Shown here: positions 1 to 8,336 of the stretch, in pieces | How the letters are laid out: every line of letters begins with the position of its first letter | Position numbering within the stretch: the first letter of the stretch is position 1 | Source of the DNA: Euperipatoides rowelli | Taxonomy: Eukaryota; Onychophora; Udeonychophora; Euonychophora; Peripatopsidae | Length of the DNA: 12,551 nt | Reading direction: 5' to 3' (one strand) | Assembly (NCBI GenBank): GCA_003024985.2 | Contig: PXIH01S0001422.1 | The notes under the pieces: generated by a model | Told to the model about the DNA's origin: nothing | Seen by the model: only the letters and a program-made list of their open reading frames with translations | Database searches by the model: none | Translations under genes and position numbers: made by a program

Positions 1-1430
1 GCGGTACACAGAAATAAGATTTAGACTTTTAGTGTCCTTAAATATAAAAGATGTAAAATTTTAAATGTGCTTATTAAATCTAAGTCGCCCTAGTATTCAA
101 AATATGAAAAATAAGCTAATGCCAACACAATATTTAAATGCCGCGCATGGAGTCGTCTTCTATTTATCTTTGGACATGGCTAATGACCATAAATGTTTTC
201 TACACATTCTTCATAATTTCACAGCTTCAAAAAAAAAAAAAAAGACTGCATAATACTGTAGCTAGTTTGTTTGAGAATTATTTGCTTTATTTGTATAAAG
301 TCGAAACTTTGTTAGAATTAATATCTTGGGCTTATGTAAAAAAAGACAAATGCAAGCAAGGAAGTTAAAACTCGTAATTTTTTATTTATCAGAATTAAAT
401 AAATAAACTAATAAAACCAAAGCTATATTTAGCATTTAACTCATACTTGTATTCTTGATATGGCACGATTAAAGTTGAAAAATATAATGACAGCCAATTT
501 ATTTTTGATGAGATTGAATCTCTCCGCTGTGTGTCGTCACATGCTCACGTCACTATAAACAAAATGGTTACCCCTGGTTTAACCTTCAAAGCATGACCTC
601 TGCAAATAATGCCCTTTTTAAAGTTAAATTATGCATCAAAAAAAAAAAATATTTTTATTCATAAATTAACCCAAACTTTTAAAATAAAGTTATTTTTATG
701 TGATACTTACCCTTTAAACAATACACTTTTAGACACTACAACATGCATAAAAACAAGTTATCTAATAATAAATGGGCATTAAGAGATTTTTTAAAAACCA
801 AAAAAAAGGACAAATAATTAAAATATTATTTTAATATTGCAAATAGAAAATGTTTTAGAATTTAGTATTATCAAATACAAATGACCGTCAAGGATTCTAT
901 CATCTTTAAAATAAAATCATTAATTCTGTTTTTTTTTTATTACAATCATTTTTCTTTTAAAAAATCATTTAAAAATTAAGAAACAAACACACTGAGAATG
1001 AAATAAAATGAAAGATCTCTTCAAAACTGATATAATCCCACCCACCCCCTTTTTTTTGCAAGCAAAGTAAACAGTTAAAAACTAAAGATTGGATTATCAC
1101 TTTCAGTAGTCCCTTAGAAAAGAAAATACTATTTTGCTGATGAGAAGGTTGTATATCCTCATCATTCATTTCAAAAAAGTCTATGTGAATTAGTCAAGTG
1201 TGACGCTCACCTCTTTTCAAACTTGAAACAAACAAAATTGAATTCTAATAGTATTTGTTTCATGTAATATCTCCTCTGAATGTTTAAAATATCTTAAATT
1301 TCACATTAATTAACAAGATTTTTTTATTAAAAACATATTAAGACATTTACGAAAATGAAATAAACATTTTTATTTTTAATTCTGTAATTGACTGACTCAG
1401 CATTAGAGAAATACTGACACCTGTGTTTCC
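1..1430. other. Intergenic AT-rich DNA, nothing assignable
   Basis: Many homopolymer A and T runs (for example 228-242, 641-650 and 930-939) are present, with no open frame showing protein-like composition. A patch of less AT-rich sequence at about 496-615 may be old transposon DNA, but I find no inverted-repeat ends. The small open frames at 65-368 and 969-1169 have no recognisable motif and look fortuitous. Confidence 0.6.
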
Positions 1431-1501
1431 TAGCCTGGGCACAATTACAATTTAACCGGGCATAGGCCCTGGTAGGCCTGGGTCTAGCTACGCCACTGAC
1501 T
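1431..1501 (-). mobile_element. Probable transposon terminus (CAGTGGCGTAGCTAG end)
   Basis: Read on the minus strand, this GC-rich island starts GTCAGTGGCGTAGCTAGACC and continues through CCAGGCCTACCAGGGCC. CAGTGGCGTAGC-type words are commonly found at ends of repetitive DNA elements in animal genomes, and the base composition contrasts sharply with the flanks. No partner end in inverted orientation was found nearby, so the inner boundary and class are unknown. An open frame at 1327-1521 crosses the island and is not protein-like. Confidence 0.35.
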
Positions 1502-1934
1502 TTTTCTCCTTTCATCTCCATATTTTATTGCACTGTTAGCATATTTTAATAATCTCAGACTCTGTCTAACTCTGTTTGTACTCTGTGACGTGCAACTTAC
1601 AGCTACCCGGAGCTCAAGCTCGGAGTTTTTTAAAAAAACTAGCCTGAATTGTAGCTGACATACACTGTAAATACAATCGGATCAAGCTATCTTTTTGTAT
1701 TTTATTTTTCAATTTTTTTATTCCAATTAACCTTGAATTTGAAAATGATCCCTAAGTTATATTCATTTGGGCTAAAGGCTCATAAATCTTAAATTTGATC
1801 AATATTGTATATATTGTGTTATAATAATAAACCTAGTAATAATAATAATGATAATAGTTGACAAACTTAGCCAAAAAAAAAAGCTTATCAAAAATATAAG
1901 GGAGTGGTACTAGGTCCTGCCTGGATTTCCAGTC
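1502..1934. other. Intergenic, with AAT microsatellite at about 1822-1858
   Basis: An imperfect AAT run (ATAATAATAAACC then AGTAATAATAATAATGATAA) lies just upstream of the composite repeat. A short imperfect palindrome CCGGAGCTCAAGCTCGG lies at about 1606-1622. There is no gene-like open frame. Confidence 0.5.
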
Positions 1935-2687
1935 CCTGAGCCCCGGTTAGGATGTGGGGAATTAAAAAAATGTAGACTAATTAAAATGAAATAAGTAATG
2001 AATGCACCAGTTATTTTTTCTAAGTGTTTGTTTATTCATTTTGAATTCTTTTACAAATATGGTATTTATGAATACTATTATATGACAGTAATAAATGTTA
2101 ATTTGGAAAACAACCAAATAAATGGAAACTTTTAGCTTCTGCATAAACACAGCATGAATACAAAAAAGTTTAATATGAAAATGTACAAAGTGAGTTAGTA
2201 AAATAGCAAAAATAAAAAATATTAGACCTGTAATAAGTACAATAATTTATCATGTGACAATTTCTTTTTGTTTCTAGTCTGGTCAAAATCTTTTAAAAAT
2301 ACAGGAGCTAAGAATTTTTTAAACCATAAAGTGGACGCCATATTAATTCCAGGTGAAAGATTCACTTTTCTTGGATCTGACAAAAAAGTTTGTTTTAAGG
2401 TCTGGTCTACAAATGATAGGAATTACAACTTTCTTAAACTATTAGGTACTTTATGGGTCCACCATATTGGTTCAAGTCAGTAGATTAAGCTATACTACTG
2501 CAGAATTATAAGGAGCCTGACTCAAATATGAGTCTATGGTCAACAATTCCAAGAACTATGATTTTTTCAACTGTTAATGCCCTATTCATTCAAAATGATG
2601 GATTTCTTCAATATTCCATAGAATGGATGGATATTAGTAAATCTGGCAAATCACTCTTAATTTATACTTGTGAAAAAGATTGTGGAT
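1935..2687. repeat. Dispersed composite repeat, body, copy A
   Basis: About 750 bp that recur in the same orientation at 11659-12431, with extensive visible identity and many small indels. Shared landmarks include the GGTTAGGATGTGGG/GGTTAAGATGTGGG start, TTAAAATGAAATAAGTAATG, ACAAATATGGTA, GGAAACTTTT, the tract ending TTTGTTTCTAGTCTGGTCA, AGTGGACGCCATATT, and GCTATACTACTGCAGAATTA. Short open frames at 2268-2483 and 2528-2725 are broken by stops and indels in the other copy, so coding is unlikely. The body runs straight into the tandem array. I see no convincing terminal inverted repeat around the whole unit. A non-autonomous mobile element carrying an internal tandem array (as some Helitron-derived or other interspersed elements do) is the simplest reading, and its class is undetermined. 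Confidence 0.75.
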
Positions 2688-3549
2688 TGAAGAAATGGCC
2701 AAATGAATGCTTGTCACAAGAATGAGAAAATGGTTGAATGACTAGTCACAAGAATGAGGCAGTGGTGAATGAATGTTGTCACAATATTACTAACAGAGCA
2801 CTTATATTCATAAAATAGATCTTAAAATGAAAAAGTGGGTGAATAACTGCTGTCACAAGAATGTTGTAGGGGTGATTGACTAGTGTCCCAATATTACCAG
2901 CAGATCACATTTGTAAAATAGAATGAGGAAGTGGCTGAATGACTGCTGACTAGTACTATTGTCACAATATTACTACCAGATTTGAATGAGGAAATGGCTG
3001 AATGGCTGCTGTCACAAGATTGAGGAAGTGGTGAATGACTATTGTCACAATATTAATAGCAGATCACTTATATATATTCATAAAATAGATATTAGAATTA
3101 TGAAATTTTTGAATGATTGCTGTCACAATAATGAGGCAGTGGTAAATTATTATTGTCACAATATTAACAGCATATCACTTATATTCATAAAATAGGTCTT
3201 AATATGAGAAAGTATCTAATGACTACTACAAGATCAATTATATTCATAAAATAGATATTAGAATAAGAAAGTGGCTAAATGACTGCTGCTACAAGAATGT
3301 AGTGGTGAATGACTATAGTCATTATTAGCAGATCACTTACTGTATATTCATAAAATATAACTTAGAATGATGAAATAGTTGAATGACTGCTGTCACAAGA
3401 ATGAGGTAATGGTGAATGACTATTGTCAATATTACTAGAAATTTAGAATATCACATGCATAAAATAGGTCTTAGAATGAGAAAGCGGCTGAATAACTGCT
3501 GTCTCAAGAATGAGGTAGTGGTGAAGGACTATTGTCAAAATATTACTAG
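2688..3549. repeat. Tandem array, about 107-bp units, left block
   Basis: About eight degenerate units follow the composite-repeat body. Recurrent words in order are GAATGAGGAAGTGG, TGAATGACTGCTGTCACAAG, GGTAGTGGTGAATGACTATT, GTCACAATATTACTAGCAG, ATCACTTATATTCATAAAAT and AGATCTTAGAATGAG. Each unit holds two related halves (TGAATGACTGCTGTCACAAG and TGAATGACTATTGTCACAAT), showing an older sub-repeat of about 34 bp. Some units are shortened, for example around 2930-2990 and 3200-3240. An open frame at 2986-3195 arises from the repeat and is not a gene. The block is interrupted at 3549 by a transposon and resumes at 4399. Confidence 0.9.
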
Positions 3550-4398
3550 TAGGGATGGGGAAAACTGATTTTCAAAAGGATAAAGCTCAACTTGTGACTT
3601 CTACAGTTTTGAACCTGCTTCTTTTACCTACTACTTTTTGTCACTGTGACAAGCACTACGTTGATTTTTCCTCATAAGGTTTTTAGCGCCACCTATTTGT
3701 GAAGTTGTAGTACAGTATCGTAACTGTTATCTGTTACCCAGTCACTGAGTAGAAAGCATACTCTGTGACTGGAACACTATCATTGTTGAATATCGTAACT
3801 GTGAATTACTATGAAAGAGCAATGGAATTAAGAATTGAACGTAAAGTAAAATGGGAAGTTTAGCTTTGACGTGTCAACTAATCAAATGGGTTTAGTTTTG
3901 TAGAAAAATTGACAGTATGATTGTACGCTGTATGACAAAACATTCATTATAAATTTTGATTTACTGCATAATAAAAAATTTATTCATTTCATAAAAATAT
4001 TAAAAATAAATTAGAATACGGTACTGTATTTATCTAAACTGAAGTGATACTTTTCATATCGTCTATTAATTTTTTTCTTCCAATCCTTCATGAATCCTAG
4101 TCACATTTAGTATTTATAGTTGATTCAAGGGAAAGTCCGTAAATATACTGTATATATATTAAAACATAAATTGAAAAAATATCTGATTTAAAGCATACAC
4201 GAAAGAAATGATAATATAGAAAATCTGTCACACAGAAGCAGGAAGGACAGTAGTAGCGATGTCTATGAGATACATGCATCAAGTACCAACCTGTGACAGA
4301 ATGTAGCAGGCTTTTTCAGAAAAAAGGAGCAGTAATAACTTGTGACACAGGTGGAGCAGTGAGAAAATAGCAGACTGCGATTTCACAACCCATCACTA
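3550..4398. mobile_element. Non-autonomous hAT-type transposon, 849 bp, inserted in the tandem array
   Basis: The left end reads TAGGGATGGG and the inverted right end TAGTGATGGG: a 10-bp inverted repeat with one mismatch, resembling Ac/hAT ends. Both sides carry the perfect 8-bp target duplication ATTACTAG (3542-3549 and 4399-4406), the hAT hallmark. Removing the element and one ATTACTAG restores the tandem-array sequence. Subterminal DNA has repeated TGTGAC/GTCACA words, a perfect palindrome TTGTCACTGTGACAA at 3638-3652, and a hairpin at 3738-3772 (arms CCAGTCAC(T/A)GAGTA, 7-nt loop), plausible transposase-binding or structural elements. TATCGTAACTGT occurs twice, near 3715 and 3791. No transposase coding is recognisable, so mobility would have depended on an enzyme supplied elsewhere. 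Confidence 0.85.
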
Positions 4399-5140
4399 AT
4401 TACTAGCAGACCGCTTATTCATAAAATAGATCTTAGAATGAGGAAGTGGTTGAATGACTGCTGTCTCAAGAATGAGGAACAGGTGAATGACTACTGTCAC
4501 AATATTAATAGCAGATCACTCATATTTGTATAATTAGGAAATTTTTGAATGAGGCAGTGTTAATTACTATTGTCACAATATTACTAGCAGATCACTTATA
4601 TTCATAAAATAGATCTTAGAATGAGAAAGTGGTCACAAGAATGTAGTGGCGAATGACTATTGTCATAATATTACTAACAGATCACTTACTGTAATATTCA
4701 TAACATGTATTAGATTGAGGAAGTGGCTGACTAACAGCTGTCACAAAAATAATGTTGTGGTGAATGACTTGTCATATTACTAACAGATCACTTATATTTA
4801 TAAAATGCGTCCTAGAATGAGGAAGTGGGGCTGAATTACTATAATGTCACAATAATTGTGGTCAATTATACTTAATAAAATATATTAGATTGTGGTAGTG
4901 GGGAATGACTACTATCACAATAACAGCACATAACATACTCATAAAAGGATCTGTGCTTGAGGAAGTAGTTGAATAACTTGTCAAACCAGAAGATCAGTTA
5001 TGCTTATAAAACTGTCTTAAGTTGAGAAGTGGCAGAATGACTTGTAATAACAGATTAAGTATAGGCTACTCATAAATATCTTAGATTGAGAAAGTGGTTG
5101 AGTGACTTGGCTATCACAATAACAGCAGATCACTTAACTT
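4399..5140. repeat. Tandem array, right block, units shortening to about 65 bp
   Basis: This continues the same array after the transposon. The first units match the left block (AGAATGAGGAAGTGG, TGCTGTCTCAAGAATGAGG, ACTGTCACAATATTAATAGC, CTTATATTCATAAAATAGAT). From about 4860 onward units become shorter, about 65 bp, and keep GAGGAAGTGG...GAATGACT...CATAAA...CTTAGATT but lack one of the two TGAATGACT...TCACAA halves. Divergence rises towards 5140, where the pattern fades. This looks like the ageing edge of a satellite-like array. Confidence 0.8.
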
Positions 5141-5683
5141 GGCATACTTTCTAACTTTGCAAAATAAGGAAGTCCACAGATTGTTCAACATTGTGATCAC
5201 AATAGAAACCTCAATGTATTATTAATATTTTGTACAGTAGATTACACATGCACACTTTAGAACATAAAAGGTAAACTGTTAAAGGTAGCCATATTGATTT
5301 AAGATGGTGGATTTGTTTTATAAATTAATATTCTGTGCTTCACATATTGATTAGAAATATGCAGTTAGTTTCAATTTGAAATGTCGACAATCGCATTTAT
5401 AAAGTTAAAGTTAAAATAGCAATGGTTTAACTAAAAATCAGAACTTTCTCAGTTGAATTTATGTCATTAAAAGTAATTTAAATGGCAATCAAATAACCAG
5501 TTTCTCCATGTACAATATAATACAATTAAACAAAGCATCCCTCTAGAACAAAAAAAAAGTGAGGCTTCAAGGTTGCATCATCATACAATTGAAAATCAAA
5601 CATACTGATTTGTTGACATACAGTATATACCACAAGCAATACATTTAAATAGTATTTGCTTACTTTGAATTTATTCATGCACT
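5141..5683. other. Intergenic; possible right-hand remnant of the composite repeat
   Basis: No gene is seen. A perfect 14-bp palindrome ATTGTGATCACAAT lies at 5190-5203. At about 5270-5316 the sequence AAACTGTTA...GCCATATTGATTTAAGATGG resembles a piece of the composite body (in copy B, AAACTGTTA...AATTGGTTCAAGATGG). It may be a right-hand arm of the element or a diverged fragment. The remainder is plain AT-rich DNA. Confidence 0.4.
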
Positions 5684-6140
5684 TTTACACTACCTCCTAG
5701 GTATGCATAAAATTCACATTACACTAAAATTACTTCACCAGTTCGAGTCACTTCACACAATTTTAAATTATCCAATTGCAAAGTTCTAAAATAATTGCAT
5801 TTATTTATTTTCTCTATCATGTATTTTTAAATTACCCTTGTATACAGATATAAATAACAAAAAATGGTATTAAACAATTCTTCCACCTTATGTTTTAGTT
5901 GTATTTTTAAACCGATAGTTTTATATTTGCATAATTGGCAACAAAAAAAGATTTTCACCAGTGTGTCAATTCTCTTCATGTACGGTACTCTTACATTTTG
6001 TTTAAATCACATTTTAAATGGACAAATAGCACCTTAAAATTGTACTTCCTTATTATCTATTGGTCAGTCTTTATATTCAGTTATAAACTATTTTTATGTT
6101 GCGTTTTATATGGATCATCAGTAGATTTAGATGTTTTTTT
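5684..6140 (-). pseudogene. Decayed C2H2 fingers continuing the array past the stop
   Basis: Translating the minus strand beyond the stop shows at least six finger relics. The first is in the same frame (PYKTQHKNSL at about 6085-6113, then a stop in place of K) and resembles intact finger 6, with both Cys gone. Next, about 5956-6035 reads ICPFK and, after a frameshift, HTGEN. About 5889-5955 reads CQLCKYKT, like finger 7. About 5808-5865 keeps GNLKIH. 5734-5799 reads CNY...LQLDNLKLCEVT, close to intact finger 4 (CNYKATQLDGLKLHEVT) but with both His lost. 5684-5718 reads CEFYA...VKVHE. Several stops and at least two frameshifts rule out coding in one piece. AATAAA motifs on the minus strand at 5800-5809 could serve as polyadenylation signals, but that is weak in such AT-rich DNA. 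I infer that a once longer array was truncated by a nonsense change in a linker and then decayed. Confidence 0.75.
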
Positions 6141-7481
6141 TTACTTACAATGTAATCGTTCATGTCTTGTTAAATTCCTTTTGTAGTTACTTTTAAATTG
6201 GCATAAGTTGCAATGAAATGATTTTTTCATATTGGGTAAATATGAAGGTGGTTTTAAATTTATTTTTAATCTTGCTTCATCTTTAGATAACAAAAATTTA
6301 TATGTGTTTTTTTCTCCAGATAAAGTCCCAGCATGCAATGTTAAATTATTTTTCTTTTCTGCTTCAAAATGGCAATCAGTTTTTTCATGTTTTTTTTTAA
6401 CATTACATTTTAGGTTAGATTCAAAATCCCATAGCTTTTCAGAAGTATGAATCAGGGAATGTAGTTTTAAACAACTTTTCTGCTTAGATTTATAAGAACA
6501 ATAACTACAGTTAAATGGCATATCTTTGCTGTGGGTCCTTTCATTATGCACTTTTAAAGCCCATTTGCGCTTAGTACTATAAGGACAAGAATTACATTTA
6601 AATGGCTTTTCACTACTATGTGATCTTTCATGTGTTTTTAAACATTGTATGTTTCTAGTTTTATATTTGCATTTCCTGCAATGGAATGGGTAATCACCAG
6701 TGTGTTTCATTTCATGTAACTTTAAACCATTTTTATGCCTTGCTTTATAAGGACAAATAGCACAATGAAAAGGCTTTTCTTCAGAATGTATTCTTTCATG
6801 TTTTGGTATATTATATCTGAAATTGGTCTTATATTCACAAAACCTGCATTGAAATAGCTTTCCACCATGTAGGGGCACTTCACTTATTTTTAAACTTTCA
6901 CCTAATGGAGTTTCACTAGAGTGTGTGACTTCATGTAATTTTAAACCGTCTAATTGAGTTGCTTTATAATTACAAAACCTGCATTGAAATATGTTGTTGA
7001 TAGTGTGAAGAGCTTTATAATCAAAAAATCCACTGTCGGACTGATTTTTCATAGTATGACTCATTTCGTGTAATTTTAATTTTACCGGTCGAGTAGTTGT
7101 ATAATCACAAAGATGGCAGTAAAATAACTTTTGATCTTCCAAAGTTCTTTGGTAAATGATTGAATCAACATCTGAAGAAGTTTTATATGATCTTTCAATA
7201 TTGAAAAAATTATAATACGATGACTTTTCTATATAATATGTATCTTCGGGTGATGTCAACTGTGCCTTATTTTCATTTTGATCGCTTTGTAATATTTTAT
7301 CTCCATGACTGATTTTATGAAATTTTAAACTATTATAATGTGCTGCTTTATATAGACATTGATCACAGTGAAAGTGTTTTTCGCCCGGGTCTCTCATCTC
7401 ATGGAATATTAGATGTAATTTATACATTGTGGTAAAATCACACTGATCACAACGAAATACATTTTTAATATTATGTGCCAT
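6141..7481 (-). CDS. C2H2 zinc-finger array protein, 446 aa, single open exon
   Basis: This is a probable nuclear DNA-binding protein made almost wholly of C2H2 fingers. Nine are intact by zinc ligands: C39/C42/H55/H59, C122/C125/H138/H142, C167/C170/H183/H187, C212/C215/H228/H232, C240/C243/H256/H260, C268/C271/H284/H288, C296/C299/H312/H317, C325/C328/H341/H345 and C424/C427/H440/H444. Finger 1 (C11, C14, H27) has Asp31 for the last His, and a relic near 370-387 keeps only C370 and H383. Most fingers read CxxCxYK...LKxH, the REST/ZFY-odd style with an early aromatic. Linkers resemble TGEKP (HSSEKPF, HTGDYPF). Residues 60-118 are a finger-free spacer. No KRAB, BTB, ZAD or SET domain is visible. 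The start has a good context (ACAATGG), with an in-frame TAA at 7515-7517. The stop lies in what was a linker, before decayed fingers. It is far longer than any other open frame in the window. Orthology and target sequence are unknown. Confidence 0.85.
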   Translation of the reverse strand: MAHNIKNVFRCDQCDFTTMYKLHLIFHEMRDPGEKHFHCDQCLYKAAHYNSLKFHKISHGDKILQSDQNENKAQLTSPEDTYYIEKSSYYNFFNIERSYKTSSDVDSIIYQRTLEDQKLFYCHLCDYTTTRPVKLKLHEMSHTMKNQSDSGFFDYKALHTINNIFQCRFCNYKATQLDGLKLHEVTHSSETPLGESLKISEVPLHGGKLFQCRFCEYKTNFRYNIPKHERIHSEEKPFHCAICPYKARHKNGLKLHEMKHTGDYPFHCRKCKYKTRNIQCLKTHERSHSSEKPFKCNSCPYSTKRKWALKVHNERTHSKDMPFNCSYCSYKSKQKSCLKLHSLIHTSEKLWDFESNLKCNVKKKHEKTDCHFEAEKKNNLTLHAGTLSGEKNTYKFLLSKDEARLKINLKPPSYLPNMKKSFHCNLCQFKSNYKRNLTRHERLHCK

Positions 7482-7517
7482 TGTGTGATCAAAGAAAGTG
7501 CAATCTTTAGCAGTTTA

Positions 7518-7595
7518 AAATAACTTGGAGGTTAAAATACTAATATAGACTAACTTTGCTTCAAATTGTTTTCTTGTACCAAAATTACAAAAAGA
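7518..7595 (-). pseudogene. Possible decayed finger upstream of the zinc-finger ORF
   Basis: Just upstream of the ORF and in its reading frame, the minus strand reads CNFGTRKQFEAKL, which has the spacing of a finger start (Cys, aromatic two residues later, Lys-Leu near the His position). Both His positions are replaced, and a TAA at 7515-7517 separates it from the ORF. Between that stop and Met1 the translation contains FFDHTMAHNIKNVF, echoing the internal stretch FFDYKALHTINNIF before finger 4. This suggests that the array, or its coding exon, once began further upstream. The match is short and could be chance in AT-rich sequence. Confidence 0.3.
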
Positions 7596-8336
7596 TTTCA
7601 AGAAGTTTAATTCAACAGCAAATCACTCATTCTGCTTCTTTAAAAATAACCATATGATTTTTTTATAAACTGCAATAAAATTGGAATTATTCTGTAGCCT
7701 ACTTCAATTTTTACAATCTTGTAGATAATAATACTGACAATAGGTTCTACAACCTTAAGCAGATGTCATTTTATAGTTGTGATTTCAATAAGTAAAATAA
7801 AATAGTTTGCTATTCAACTTGAGTTAAAGTTCATTCAAGTAATTGATTACGTTAATACTATTTAAAAATAACTATCAAACTGAAGCCTTCACATTCATTT
7901 CTCAAAAAATGGCAAATAATTTCCTAATGGTCAGAATCTTATCTTTTGGGTGATTATTGATTAATCAGATAAATCCACATTCCATTAGTAGTATATCCTG
8001 AGAAGGGTGCCTTTTTTTTTTTTTTTTTTTTACAAAATCTGAAAATAGAGAGATGATTCACATCAATAAATGGAAAAATAAACTAAGAGATGATTAAAAA
8101 CATATTATTTTCATTTACAGTATATATTACAATTAATCTACATTATAGATTAATTCATAAGAATATACTGTACATGAATGATAAATAAAAAAAAAATTAC
8201 TAAAGCAAGTTCAAAATTAATGAAATAACTTTACACCCTAAACAGTTTATATTTGATAGCCTATATAAAAAATAGCTCATCACGTAAATAAATCTTGGAA
8301 TTAACTAAGAAATTCAATCCAAAGCATAGTTTATAT
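7596..8336. other. Intergenic upstream of the zinc-finger gene; T20 tract and a long hairpin
   Basis: This interval would hold the gene's promoter or upstream exons, but no TATA, initiator or splice site stands out. Two structures are clear. A run of 20 T lies at 8012-8031. An inverted repeat lies at 8116-8172 with arms TACAGTATATATTAC...AATTAATCTA and TAGATTAATT...ATATACTGTA around a 5-nt loop, imperfect in its middle. A T20 run can be the poly(A) trace of a minus-strand retroposed sequence, but no adjoining retrocopy was recognised. Confidence 0.5.

Noticed and set aside
2268-2725. Two adjacent open frames of 71 and 65 codons in the composite repeat that could look like a small split gene
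   Set aside because: The homologous copy at 11659-12431 breaks both with stops and indels, and differences show no codon-like pattern.
2986-3195. 69-codon frame with repeated CCHKIEEVVNDYCHNINS-like phrases
   Set aside because: It is the translation of the 107-bp tandem repeat, so the periodicity comes from the DNA array.
2688-5140. Regularly spaced repeats considered as a CRISPR array
   Set aside because: There are no constant repeat and unique spacer classes. The whole unit repeats with gradual divergence, and the DNA is eukaryotic.
5935-6450. Plus-strand frames at 5935-6186 and 6232-6450
   Set aside because: They are antisense to the zinc-finger gene and its decayed tail.
8012-8031. T20 tract as evidence of a processed retrogene on the minus strand
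   Set aside because: No coding relic or target duplication was found next to it, and homopolymer runs are frequent in this window.
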